Shown: positions 17,080 through 25,713 of the stretch, one piece after another
How positions within the stretch are numbered: position 1 is the first letter of the stretch
Layout: every line of letters begins with the position of its first letter
Origin: Pseudomonas sp. JUb42
Lineage (GTDB): Bacteria; Pseudomonadota; Gammaproteobacteria; Pseudomonadales; Pseudomonadaceae
Length of the DNA: 64,000 bases
NCBI RefSeq assembly: GCF_024807945.1
Contig: NZ_JANUFD010000009.1
Location: forward strand, 186,001 to 250,000
Direction: 5' to 3'
The notes under the pieces: model-generated
What the model was told of the DNA's origin: nothing
The model's input: the letters and a program-made list of their open reading frames with translations, nothing else
Databases searched by the model: none
Position numbers and translations under genes: made by a program

Positions 17080-18078
17080 TTATGCCAGTTGAAAGCCATG
17101 GGCAAGCGGGTCTTTATCATCGACAAAAATGGTGTTGTGCCCGGTAACCTGGGCCCAGCCACTGATGCTCGGCCTGATGCCATCGAACTCGCCCACTTGC
17201 ACCGCCGCTTCCACCTTGCCCTCGAAAATCGTGCCGATCAGGCTTTCATGCCGATAGATATCGCCCACCTTCAGGCGCCCCTTGCCATACAACTGCGCCA
17301 TGCGCGCCGAGGTGCCTGTGCCACCCGGCGAGCGGTCGATGGCCTTGTCGCCGTAGAACACCGCACAACACCCGTGAGCCGTGCTGCTCTGGGGCGTGTC
17401 ACACCATATAACGTGGTGCACGCCGCTGATCCGCTCGTTCTCCGGGTGCACCGGATTACTGATCGCCGCCAGGGCCGTGCGCAGTTTCTGGCTCAGACCG
17501 ACGATGTCCGCCGTCTGCAAACCGTCAAGCCCTGCCCAGTTGGCCTGGGGCTCGACCACTGCATAGAAGTTACCACCGTAGGCAATGTCCACTATCAAGG
17601 TGCCGACACCGGGCACCTCGACTGCGACATCGGTGCTATGCAGATAGCTGGCGACGTTGAACAAACGAATCGACTCAACGAACTCACCGCCCATGGTGTA
17701 ATCCACGTCCACACGCCCTGCCGGGGTCTCGATGGCCAGCTTGCCCGGCACTTTCGGCGTCACCAGACCTTCTTCGATCACCACAGTAGACAGGCCGATG
17801 GTCCCCGCGCCGCACATCGGCAGGCAGCCACTGACTTCGATGAACAGCGCGCCGAAATCGCAATCGTCACGGGACGACGGATAAATGATCACCCCGGACA
17901 TGATGTCGTGGCCCCGAGGCTCGAACATCAGCGCGGTGCGCACCCAATCGTGATCGCGAACGAAAATCTCGCGCCGCTCGGCCATGGACACCGAAGGCAG
18001 CAAGGGCCCGCCACCGGCGACGACCCGCACCGGATTGCCGCAGGCATGGGAGTCGATACAGAAAAAGCTGCGTCTCAT
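17080..18078 (-). CDS. Proline racemase / hydroxyproline epimerase superfamily enzyme lacking the second catalytic Cys
   Basis: 332 residues, the normal length of the superfamily. The fold is clear: DSHACGNPVRVV at residue 9, EPRGHDIM, GCLPMCGAGTIGLSTVV with catalytic Cys89, and DRSPGGTGTSARMAQLYGKG. Canonical 4-hydroxyproline epimerases read MCGHGTIG and DRSPCGTGTSA, with two Cys acting as acid and base on opposite faces. Here the first Cys is kept, His is Ala91, and the second Cys is Gly252. The known dehydratase branch has Thr at that place. The protein is otherwise intact and embedded in a transporter operon, so loss of function by decay is unlikely; it may be a one-base epimerase, a dehydratase/lyase, or act on another substrate. 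Confidence 0.9.
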   Translation of the reverse strand: MRRSFFCIDSHACGNPVRVVAGGGPLLPSVSMAERREIFVRDHDWVRTALMFEPRGHDIMSGVIIYPSSRDDCDFGALFIEVSGCLPMCGAGTIGLSTVVIEEGLVTPKVPGKLAIETPAGRVDVDYTMGGEFVESIRLFNVASYLHSTDVAVEVPGVGTLIVDIAYGGNFYAVVEPQANWAGLDGLQTADIVGLSQKLRTALAAISNPVHPENERISGVHHVIWCDTPQSSTAHGCCAVFYGDKAIDRSPGGTGTSARMAQLYGKGRLKVGDIYRHESLIGTIFEGKVEAAVQVGEFDGIRPSISGWAQVTGHNTIFVDDKDPLAHGFQLA

Positions 18079-18089
18079 GATTCAGTCTC

Positions 18090-18941
18090 TCAAGCGAGTT
18101 TGCGTGGGGAGTGACGCTGCAACGCGCCCCGGGACAAGCGGTCCAGCAACAGGGCGATGGCGACAATGGCCAGGCCCGCACGCAGCCCCAGGCCCATTTC
18201 CATGCGCGACAGGCCCCGTGTGACCTCCGCGCCGAGGCCGCCAGCGCCGACCAGGCCGGCCAGCACCACCATGGCCAGGGACATGAGGATGCACTGGTTC
18301 AAACCCACCAGCAGGGTCGGCGCGGCTGTCGGCAGTTCGATCTTGAACAGGATGTCCCGTGGCGAAGCACCGCTGGCCTGGCCCAGTTCCAGCAGGTCCT
18401 TGGGCAGCTGTTTGAACGCCAAAGTGGTCAGGCGCAGCATCGGCGGGATGCCATAGACAATAGTGGCGATGATGGCTGGCACCCGGCCCAGGCTGAACAG
18501 GATCACCGCAGGGATCAAATACACCCACGGCGGCACGGTCTGCATGATGTTGAGGATCGGCAGGAACGCCTCGTCGACCCGTTTGACCCGGGCCGCCAGC
18601 ACGCCCAAAGGGAAGGCGATGGTCACCGAGATCAGCACCGAGACACAGACCAAAGCAATGGTCTGCATCGACGCCACCCACAGCCCGGAGAACAGGCAGA
18701 ATGCCAACATCAGCACGGCAAACACCGCCACGCGCTTGTTCGCCAGCAGCCAGGCTGCGGCGAAGATAATCGCCATCAACACGTACGGGTGCGGCGCCAG
18801 CAGCAGGCTCTCGGCAAAACCCAGTACCGCCTCGATGATGTGACTGATGATCAGGAAAAAATCATGCAGATTGGCATTGAGCCAGTCCACCGCCGGAGCC
18901 AGGAACTCGCCCGGCGAGAAACGGATATCGGCCACAGTCAT
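18090..18941 (-). CDS. Betaine-type ABC transporter permease (ProW/OpuAB-like), second copy
   Basis: 283 residues with about six to seven membrane helices and the binding-protein-dependent permease motif region LLELGQASGASPRDILFKIELPTAAPTLLVGLNQCILMSLAMVVLAGLVGAGGLG, shown here as the EAA-loop (ELGQASGA...) followed by the conserved GLVGAGGLG. It overlaps the first permease by 4 bp. The pair of distinct permeases implies a heterodimeric channel, unlike the single ProW homodimer of E. coli. Confidence 0.93.
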   Translation of the reverse strand: MTVADIRFSPGEFLAPAVDWLNANLHDFFLIISHIIEAVLGFAESLLLAPHPYVLMAIIFAAAWLLANKRVAVFAVLMLAFCLFSGLWVASMQTIALVCVSVLISVTIAFPLGVLAARVKRVDEAFLPILNIMQTVPPWVYLIPAVILFSLGRVPAIIATIVYGIPPMLRLTTLAFKQLPKDLLELGQASGASPRDILFKIELPTAAPTLLVGLNQCILMSLAMVVLAGLVGAGGLGAEVTRGLSRMEMGLGLRAGLAIVAIALLLDRLSRGALQRHSPRKLA

Positions 18942-19786
18942 TGGCTTGCTCCTTTACGCGATTGCGCAGCGCTTTGCGCCAGACGGTCGAGAATCATGGT
19001 CAGGATCACGATGGCCATGGCCGCATTGATCGACTTGGCAATATCCAGGGTGCGCACTGCGCCGTAGATGGACTCGCCCAGGCCGCCGGAACCGACGATC
19101 CCGGCGATCACCACCATGCCGAAGGCCATCATCAGGCTCTGGTTGACCCCGGCCATGATGCTCGGCAGGGCAAACGGCAGGCGGATTTTGTAGAACATCT
19201 GCCAGCCGGTCACACCACTGGCCTCGCCCAGCTCGATGAACTCCTTGGGTGTCATACGGATGCCCAGGGAAGTCAGGCGCAGGGCCGGTGGCAGCGCGAC
19301 AATGAAGGTCGCCAGCAGCGCCGTCGCCGGGCCGTAGCCGAGCAAGGCAATCGCTGGCAACAGGTAAATGTAGGGCGGCATGGTCTGCACCAGATCCAGG
19401 CACGGATCGACCACACGGTCAAAACGCGGCGCCAGCCCGGCCAGCACGCCCAGGGGAATCGCCACTGTCAGCGCCATAACCGTGGCCGTCAGGACCAGAG
19501 CCAGGGTACTGACAGTCTCGATCCACAGGCCGATCAAGGCGCAGAACAGCAAGGCCAGACCGGACAGAATGGCAAAGCGCAGACCGACCATGCGCCAGCC
19601 GATCAGGGCGATCAGCGCAGCGATGACGTAGAACGGCGGATAGGCGATGCACCAGAGGATGCCCTTGTAGCCGCCCGCCAGCAGTGCGTTGACAAAATCG
19701 AAGAAGAATTCGCCATGGTCGCCCAGCCACTCAAGGCTCGCATCGACCACCCCATCGAACTGGCTGGAGAAGTCAGGCGTGCTCAT
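18938..19786 (-). CDS. Betaine-type ABC transporter permease (ProW/OpuAB-like), first copy
   Basis: 282 residues; membrane segments start around residue 45 (GILWCIAYPPFYVIAALIALIG). The EAA loop is FIELGEASGVTGWQMFYKIRLP and is followed by NQSLMMAFGMVVIAGIVGSGGLGESIYGAV, characteristic of the glycine betaine/proline class. It overlaps both the ATPase gene (4 bp) and the second permease (4 bp). The N-terminal 40 residues before the first helix resemble the periplasmic/amphipathic lead of ProW. Confidence 0.94.
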   Translation of the reverse strand: MSTPDFSSQFDGVVDASLEWLGDHGEFFFDFVNALLAGGYKGILWCIAYPPFYVIAALIALIGWRMVGLRFAILSGLALLFCALIGLWIETVSTLALVLTATVMALTVAIPLGVLAGLAPRFDRVVDPCLDLVQTMPPYIYLLPAIALLGYGPATALLATFIVALPPALRLTSLGIRMTPKEFIELGEASGVTGWQMFYKIRLPFALPSIMAGVNQSLMMAFGMVVIAGIVGSGGLGESIYGAVRTLDIAKSINAAMAIVILTMILDRLAQSAAQSRKGASQ

Positions 19787-20901
19787 GCCGACGCCTCCAG
19801 CACCGCCGCCGTCGACGTCGCCGCGAACTCGTTGGGAATCCCCTGCACGCCGCGCAACAGGTCACGCAGGGTGATGATGCCGACCACCGCGCCGTTATCA
19901 ACCACTGCCAGGGCGTCGCGTTCGGACTGCATGGTCAGGCCGATCAGCTCGTTGATATCGGCGCCCGGCGTGGTCTTGAGCAGGCGCGAGACATCGCACC
20001 CAGGGTTGGCTGCCTTGAACGGCTCCACTGGCGTCATCACCGAATGGGCCTTGACCAGGTGCAGCCGGGAAATCCCTGCCACGAACTCGGCGACATAATC
20101 GTCGGCCGGGTTGAGCACGATGTCTTCAGCTGTACCGACTTGAATGATCACGCCGTCTTTCATGATCGCAATGCGATCACCGATACGAATCGCTTCGTCG
20201 AGGTCGTGGGTAATGAACACTGCCGACTTGCCCAGTTCCTTGGTCAACTGGCGGAATTCATCCTGCAGTTGCCGACGGATCAAGGGGTCCAGGGCGCTGA
20301 AGGGTTCATCCATCAGGATGACTTCAGGATCCGCAGTAATGGCTCGGGCCAGGCCGACCCGTTGCTGCATGCCGCCGGACAGTTCGTTTGGATAACGCGA
20401 GGCCCAGTCGGTGAGACCGACCTTGGCCAATGCGTGCTCCGCCACTTTGTAGCGCTCGGCCTTGCCGACGCCCTGCACTTCCAGACCAAACGCAGTGTTC
20501 TCCAACACGGTGCGATTGGGCAGCAAGGCAACGCTCTGGAAGACCATGCCGATATGTTTGGCCCGGACCTCGCGCAACTGCGCGGGGCTCAGGGAGGAAA
20601 GGTCCTTGCCTTTGACCAGGACCTTGCCGGCGCTGGGTGTGATCAGCTTGTTGAGCAACCTGATCAGGGTGGATTTGCCACTGCCTGACAACCCCATGAT
20701 GCAGAAGATTTCTCCCCGGCGAACCTGGAGACTGACGTCAGAGACCCCGACTACGCAGCTGTAGTCTTGCAGTATCTGGGTCTTGGTCAGGCCCTTCTCG
20801 ACGACAGCCTTCATCGCCGCAGGTGCACTTTCACCAAAGATTTTCCAGACCGACTGGCAATCTACCAGCACTTCGTTAGTGTCAATTTTTGCCGTTGTCA
20901 T
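19783..20901 (-). CDS. Betaine-type ABC transporter ATPase (ProV-like, with CBS tail)
   Basis: 372 residues from ATG 20901; the longer frame to 21018 has no support. It shows QSVWKIFGESA, Walker A GLSGSGKST, signature LSGGMQQRVGLARA, Walker B VILMDEPFSALD and the switch His in FITHDLDEA. The C-terminal 100 residues carry a CBS-type regulatory module (MQSERDALAVVDNGAVVGIITLRDLLRG) as in ProV/OpuAA, which senses ionic strength or nucleotide in characterised transporters. It likely energises uptake of the quaternary or cyclic amine used by the surrounding enzymes. Confidence 0.94.
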   Translation of the reverse strand: MTTAKIDTNEVLVDCQSVWKIFGESAPAAMKAVVEKGLTKTQILQDYSCVVGVSDVSLQVRRGEIFCIMGLSGSGKSTLIRLLNKLITPSAGKVLVKGKDLSSLSPAQLREVRAKHIGMVFQSVALLPNRTVLENTAFGLEVQGVGKAERYKVAEHALAKVGLTDWASRYPNELSGGMQQRVGLARAITADPEVILMDEPFSALDPLIRRQLQDEFRQLTKELGKSAVFITHDLDEAIRIGDRIAIMKDGVIIQVGTAEDIVLNPADDYVAEFVAGISRLHLVKAHSVMTPVEPFKAANPGCDVSRLLKTTPGADINELIGLTMQSERDALAVVDNGAVVGIITLRDLLRGVQGIPNEFAATSTAAVLEASA

Positions 20902-20996
20902 TTCGTAACCCGTCGAACCAGTAACTTCTGGTTTCTCTAATTGATCAAAGGGCGGCAGCAGTGGCGCACAAGCAAGTTGCTTTTCTAAGTGAGTGC

Positions 20997-21845
20997 TTAG
21001 TTCTTGACGTTTTCCCAACGCTTGAGCAAATCAGCGTGACTGTCAGTCCAGGCCTTGACTGCCTGATCCATGGTCTTGCCATCTTTGACTTCGGCGTTCA
21101 TCGCAGTAATATCGCCAATCGGTACATAAACACTGGCCATCAACTCACGGGCACGAGGGTTTTCCTGGGCAAAGCCTTTATGACCGATCCAGTAGTAGCC
21201 TTGCAGCGGCGGGAAGATGCCTTTTGGGTCCTTGAGGAATTTCAGGTCATATTTCTTGGTCATCCACGACGGATCCCAGACCGTTACCGCGACCCACTCC
21301 TTGCGATCCACAGCCGACTTCAAGGCGGCGGTCATGGCGGTGGTACTGCCTTCGACCAGCTTGAGTTTCAGGTCGTAAGCCTTGACCACATTGGTCGCAT
21401 CGCTCATCAGGCCCGAACCCGGCTCGATGCCGATGATCTTGCCGCCGAGTTTTTCCGAGTTGGCGTTCAGCTGGTCAATGGAGTCGATATCGACATAACT
21501 GGGAACGGCCAGACCCTGGTACAAACCGAATGAGACCGGCGACAACTTCTCGATCTTGTTCTTGTTCTTGTTCCAGTAATCCGAGGCAGCGTAATCGGTC
21601 TGCGACGCCAGCACCTGTACGTCACCTTTGGTCAACGCGGCATAGGCAATGCCCCACTCGGAGAACTCGACAACTTTTACGGTATAACCAGAGTCCTCAA
21701 GAACCTTTTTGGTAATACCGGTAATAGGCGTCAAATCTTCCCAGTTCATGGTGCCCATGGTGATGGTTTTTTCTTCCGCCTGAACCGATACGCTCATCAT
21801 GCCCGCCACCGCGACGGCGCAGAGTGTCTTCCACATATTCTTCAT
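20997..21845 (-). CDS. Betaine-type periplasmic substrate-binding protein (ProX/OpuAC-like)
   Basis: 282 residues with a Sec signal peptide (MWKTLCAVAVAGMMSVSVQA). Mature part matches OpuAC-family proteins: MGTMNWEDLTPITGITKKVLED, the aromatic-rich ligand segments FSEWGIAYAAL, VTVWDPSWM and GYYWIGHKG, and IGIEPGSGLM. Trp/Tyr cages of this class hold quaternary ammonium groups, so a betaine (glycine betaine, proline betaine or hydroxyproline betaine) is plausible. It precedes the ATPase by 95 bp and starts a transporter sub-operon after the enzyme genes. Confidence 0.93.
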   Translation of the reverse strand: MKNMWKTLCAVAVAGMMSVSVQAEEKTITMGTMNWEDLTPITGITKKVLEDSGYTVKVVEFSEWGIAYAALTKGDVQVLASQTDYAASDYWNKNKNKIEKLSPVSFGLYQGLAVPSYVDIDSIDQLNANSEKLGGKIIGIEPGSGLMSDATNVVKAYDLKLKLVEGSTTAMTAALKSAVDRKEWVAVTVWDPSWMTKKYDLKFLKDPKGIFPPLQGYYWIGHKGFAQENPRARELMASVYVPIGDITAMNAEVKDGKTMDQAVKAWTDSHADLLKRWENVKN

Positions 21846-21948
21846 GGCATTCCCCTGGTTAGTTAATACAGTTACGTGATTACAACTGGATGTAGGCGAT
21901 TCGTTAATAAAAGCCCTTGGTTTTATAAGCAGTTGTGCAACTCATTAA

Positions 21949-23295
21949 TCAGCCCTCGCGTCCCGCTCGCAACTCTTGCCAGCGGATGACGGAACTGACA
22001 CCCAGCTGGGTAATTATTTTGGGTGGAAGTTTGCTGGGCCCTGGTGCGCGGTTGAACTCATCGAGAAACGGCGACTGAGTCCCCGTTGCCAACTCGGCGG
22101 CCATCACGCCCGCCAAGGTGCTCTTGACTGTACCCAGGCCGTTTTCACAGCAGGCCGAGTACAGATTGTCTTCTATCTCACCGAATGCCGGAGCACTGTT
22201 GCGACTCAGGCACAGGCGCCCTGCCCAGCTGAATTCCAGCGGCGTCGATTTCAGCTCGGGGAAACGCAAATCCAGCGAATGGCGCTGCTCCTCGGCGATT
22301 TCAGCTACGCGCCTGGGCGAGACCTGAATGCTCGGGTCGTAAGTGAAACGGGTACGAATGACGATCCGCGACAGCCCTTCATGGGTAATCTTGCGTACCG
22401 TGGCGCCCATCGGGTCAGCGGGCAGCAAGGCCCAGTTCGGCTGGCCGCTCACCGGGCGCCCGAACTGCTGATGACTGTAAGCCGCAGTCATGGACGCATA
22501 GGTGAAGACATGCAGCAGGCGCCCGCCGAAATGACCAAAGTCTTCGATATGGCCGTTGACTGCCAGGATCACCTTTGGCGCCATCACCGATCCGCGATGG
22601 GACACCGCGCGCCAGTCATTGCCGACCCTGGACAGCTCAATGATCGGCGAGCGCTCAAACAGACTGATCTTGTCGCCCAGGCCAGCGGCCAGGTCGCGGA
22701 TATATTGCGCCGGCTGAATCATCACCGCGCCGGGGGTGTATAGCCCGCCGTGGTAGTAGTTCGAGCCGGTGATCTCGCGCATCTGCGCAGCATCGAACAA
22801 CTCGAAACGCTCACCGATACGCTTGAGCGAAGCGGCGTAGTTGATGTTCAGCTTGTCGCCGCGATCGGTTGCCGCTGCGTTGATCTTGCCCGACGGGTCG
22901 AAGGTCCCGGCGGACATGCCGTACTCCAGCGCAGCCTGCCCGGCAAAGCCGATGGCGAAGCGGTTCTGGGCAATTTCCAGTGCCGTGGCCGACTCCCCCG
23001 CCACCGAGTATTCACCCGACGACAGGCTGTGGGGCACGTCGATCATGAAGCCGGAGTTGCGCCCCGCCGGGCCCTTGGCAACTTCGTGGGCATCGACGAC
23101 CACGATGCGCTCGCCGGGCCGCAGTTGAGCCAACCGGCGCGCAGCGGACAGGCCGGCGAAACCGGCGCCGATAATCAGCCAGTCTGCCGTCACGGCCCCA
23201 TCAAGCATTTGGATGGGAGCCGTGCGCGTGGAAGTCGCCTCCCAGCCTGAAACCCCGGTGTCTACCGGCAGACGCTTGATGGTGTGGGTGCTCAT
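21949..23295 (-). CDS. FAD-dependent amino-acid/amine oxidoreductase (DAO/PuuB-like)
   Basis: 448 residues. The FAD-binding Rossmann motif DWLIIGAGFAGLSAARRLA lies near residue 38, followed by VVVDAHEVAKGPAGRNSGFM and, near the C-terminus, FSWAGRLCLSRNSAPAFGEI and SACCENGLGTVKSTLAG, typical of DAO-family dehydrogenases/oxidases such as gamma-glutamylputrescine oxidase. It overlaps the aldehyde dehydrogenase by 4 bp. In a hydroxyproline-like route it would oxidise the D-amino acid ring (as D-hydroxyproline dehydrogenase does); alternatively it could oxidatively demethylate or deaminate a methylated amine. Substrate unresolved. Confidence 0.9.
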   Translation of the reverse strand: MSTHTIKRLPVDTGVSGWEATSTRTAPIQMLDGAVTADWLIIGAGFAGLSAARRLAQLRPGERIVVVDAHEVAKGPAGRNSGFMIDVPHSLSSGEYSVAGESATALEIAQNRFAIGFAGQAALEYGMSAGTFDPSGKINAAATDRGDKLNINYAASLKRIGERFELFDAAQMREITGSNYYHGGLYTPGAVMIQPAQYIRDLAAGLGDKISLFERSPIIELSRVGNDWRAVSHRGSVMAPKVILAVNGHIEDFGHFGGRLLHVFTYASMTAAYSHQQFGRPVSGQPNWALLPADPMGATVRKITHEGLSRIVIRTRFTYDPSIQVSPRRVAEIAEEQRHSLDLRFPELKSTPLEFSWAGRLCLSRNSAPAFGEIEDNLYSACCENGLGTVKSTLAGVMAAELATGTQSPFLDEFNRAPGPSKLPPKIITQLGVSSVIRWQELRAGREG

Positions 23296-24809
23296 TTTAC
23301 GGTCTCATCAACCGACCGATCAGACACATCGATCCAGATGGTTTTGATTTCGGTGTACTGGTCGTGAGCGAACACCGACTTGTCGCGACCACCGAAGCCC
23401 GACTCCTTGTAGCCACCGAACGGCGTCGAGGCATCGCCTTCGCCGAAGCAGTTGACGGTGACGATCCCGGCGCGAATCTCGCGAGCCAGCTTGATCGCCT
23501 TGCGCAGACTGCCGGTGTAGACCGAAGCCGCCAGACCGTAAGCGGTATCGTTGGCCAGGGCGATGGCTTCGGAAATCGAGGTGAAGGTCGTGACCGACAG
23601 CACCGGTCCGAAGATTTCTTCCTGGAACAGACGGCTGTCACGGTCCACGCCATCGATCACGGTGGGTTGTACGAAAGCGCCGTCCTGGGTATCGCCGCCG
23701 TAGACCACGTCCAGTTTCCCGGCAATGGCGTATTCGAGGTAGGACTTCACTTTCTCGAAGTGATCGCTGCTGACCAGAGCGCCGACACGGTTCTGCGGGT
23801 CGAGGGGGTCACCCATTTTCCATTCGCGGATATAGGCACCCATGCGCTCGAGCAACTCGGCCTTGACCGACTCGTGCACCAACAGACGCGAGGTGGCCGA
23901 GCAGTTCTCGCCCATGTTCCAGAACGCGCCATTGACGATGTGCTCGGCAACCAGATCCAGGTCTTCGGCATCGTCCATGACCACGGCCGGGTTCTTGCCG
24001 CCACACTCCAGCACCACGCGCTTGAGGTTCGAATCCGCCGAGTAATGCAGGAAGCGGCGGCCGGTCGCGGTCGAACCGGTGAAGCTGATCATGTCGACGT
24101 CTTTGTGCAGACCGATGGGCTCGCCCACTTCCTTGCCGGTGCCCGTAACGATATTCAGCACGCCCGCTGGCACACCGGCTTCGAAGGCCAGTTCAGCGAC
24201 ACGCAGGGTGGTCAGGCTGGTCTGCTCGGCAGGCTTGACGATCACCGAGCACCCGGACGCCAGGGCCGGGCCGATTTTCCAGGCCAGCATCAGCAGCGGG
24301 AAGTTCCACGGCAGTACGCAACCGACCACACCGATAGGCTCACGCACGACCATGGTCAGGGCGTCATTGCCAACCGGGGCGGTGTGGTCATACAGCTTGT
24401 CGATGATTTCGGCATGCCAACGCAGGGTATGAATGGTGTCCGGTACATCGACCATCTGGCACTCACGCACCGGTTTGCCGCTGTCCAGGCTTTCCAGCAC
24501 GGCCAGTTCATGGCGATTGTTTTCCAGCAATTTGGCGAACTTGAGCAGCACGGCCTTGCGCTCGCCCGGTGCCAGCAGTCGCCAGCGGCCATCGTCGAAG
24601 GCCTCCTTGGCTTTGCCCACGGCATAGTCGACGTCTTCGCTGGCACAGGCCGCAACATCGGTGAGGAACTCACCGGTCGCCGGGTTGATCGTGGCAAAAG
24701 TATTGCCCGACAGCGCCGGTTTGAACGAACCGTTGATAAAGGCATTGGAGGGGTACGACATCGACTGGGCGATGGCGGCATATTCGGCCGCAGTAAGCAG
24801 ATCACGCAT
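23292..24809 (-). CDS. Aldehyde dehydrogenase (PuuC-like)
   Basis: 505 residues of the NAD-dependent ALDH superfamily. Landmarks: PWNFPLLMLAWKIGPALASG, SFTGSTATGRRF, the general base Glu in VLECGGKNPAVV, the catalytic Cys in NMGENCSATSR, and EEIFGPVLSV. Closest in style to PuuC-type enzymes acting on gamma-aminobutyraldehyde derivatives. In hydroxyproline degradation the matching step is oxidation of alpha-ketoglutarate semialdehyde to 2-oxoglutarate. The start overlaps the DHDPS-family gene by 8 bp and the stop overlaps the FAD oxidoreductase by 4 bp. Confidence 0.92.
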   Translation of the reverse strand: MRDLLTAAEYAAIAQSMSYPSNAFINGSFKPALSGNTFATINPATGEFLTDVAACASEDVDYAVGKAKEAFDDGRWRLLAPGERKAVLLKFAKLLENNRHELAVLESLDSGKPVRECQMVDVPDTIHTLRWHAEIIDKLYDHTAPVGNDALTMVVREPIGVVGCVLPWNFPLLMLAWKIGPALASGCSVIVKPAEQTSLTTLRVAELAFEAGVPAGVLNIVTGTGKEVGEPIGLHKDVDMISFTGSTATGRRFLHYSADSNLKRVVLECGGKNPAVVMDDAEDLDLVAEHIVNGAFWNMGENCSATSRLLVHESVKAELLERMGAYIREWKMGDPLDPQNRVGALVSSDHFEKVKSYLEYAIAGKLDVVYGGDTQDGAFVQPTVIDGVDRDSRLFQEEIFGPVLSVTTFTSISEAIALANDTAYGLAASVYTGSLRKAIKLAREIRAGIVTVNCFGEGDASTPFGGYKESGFGGRDKSVFAHDQYTEIKTIWIDVSDRSVDETVK

Positions 24810-25713
24810 GGCTGGCTCCCGAAGTGATGTGGGCGACGGTGCGCTTCACGTTGGTGATGACGGTCTGAAGGCTGCGCTTGTCATCCGCGTTCAACGGACG
24901 CAACGGGGCACGCACATCACCGACTTTCAGGCCGTTCAATTCGCAGCCAAACTTGATGCATTGCACGAACTTGCCGCCGTCCAGGGCATTCATCAGCGGC
25001 ATCATGGCCGACATGATCTGGCGCCCCTTGTCGAAGTTCTTCTCGACCACGCAGGCTTCATACAGCGCGATATGTTCCTTGGGCAGGAAGTTGGAACCGG
25101 CACAGACCCAGCTGCGCGCGCCCCAGGCAAAGAACTCCAGGGCTTGATCGTCCCAGCCGCAGGACAGCGCGATGTGCGGGAACTCGCGGGCCAGCAGGTG
25201 CACGCGGCCCATCTCACCGGAACTTTCCTTGATGGCGACAACGTTCTTCGACTTGCCGACACGCGCCAGATAGTCCTCGTTCATCTGCACGCACATGCGG
25301 CCCGGATAGTTGTAAAGCATGATCGGCATATTGGCAGCGCGATCGATGGTCAGGGCGTGAATGGCGTTTTCCTGATCGGTCGGCAGCGCGTACGGCGGCG
25401 TAGTGACCAGAATGGCATCGGCCTTGATTCGCTTGGCATCTTCGGCGAACAGCACGGCATCTTCGGTGCGAATGGCACCGGTGCCGATAATCAGCTGGGT
25501 GCGCGAGCCAATCACGTCCTTGGCCCGGGCGGCCAGTTTCAGGCGCTCTTCGGCGGTCTGCGCATAATATTCACCGGTGGAACCACCGATGATAATGCCA
25601 TGCACTTTCGCCTCGACCAGAGACTCCAGCACTTCGCTGAAGACGCTCCAGTCTATTTCCCCATCGGGGGTATGAGGCGTTACCGCAGGCGTGTAAATAC
25701 CTTCAAATCTCAA
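24802..25713 (-). CDS. DHDPS-family lyase/deaminase (LhpC-like)
   Basis: 303 residues of the dihydrodipicolinate synthase/N-acetylneuraminate lyase TIM-barrel family: GGSTGEYYAQTAEERLKL near residue 44, IIGTGAIRTEDA, PIMLYNYPGRM with the catalytic Tyr, and NVVAIKESSGEMGRV with the Schiff-base Lys. Family members in hydroxyproline operons deaminate delta-1-pyrroline-4-hydroxy-2-carboxylate to alpha-ketoglutarate semialdehyde. That role fits the adjacent aldehyde dehydrogenase, FAD enzyme and proline-racemase homologue, but the family is broad and the assignment rests on context. Confidence 0.9.
   Translation of the reverse strand: MRFEGIYTPAVTPHTPDGEIDWSVFSEVLESLVEAKVHGIIIGGSTGEYYAQTAEERLKLAARAKDVIGSRTQLIIGTGAIRTEDAVLFAEDAKRIKADAILVTTPPYALPTDQENAIHALTIDRAANMPIMLYNYPGRMCVQMNEDYLARVGKSKNVVAIKESSGEMGRVHLLAREFPHIALSCGWDDQALEFFAWGARSWVCAGSNFLPKEHIALYEACVVEKNFDKGRQIMSAMMPLMNALDGGKFVQCIKFGCELNGLKVGDVRAPLRPLNADDKRSLQTVITNVKRTVAHITSGASHA

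Noticed and set aside
16414..18114. 566-codon plus-strand frame
   Set aside because: Antisense to the GlxA regulator and the racemase-like gene; His/Arg/Gln-rich composition and no motif.
23364..24827. 487-codon plus-strand frame
   Set aside because: Antisense to the aldehyde dehydrogenase, which has all catalytic motifs.
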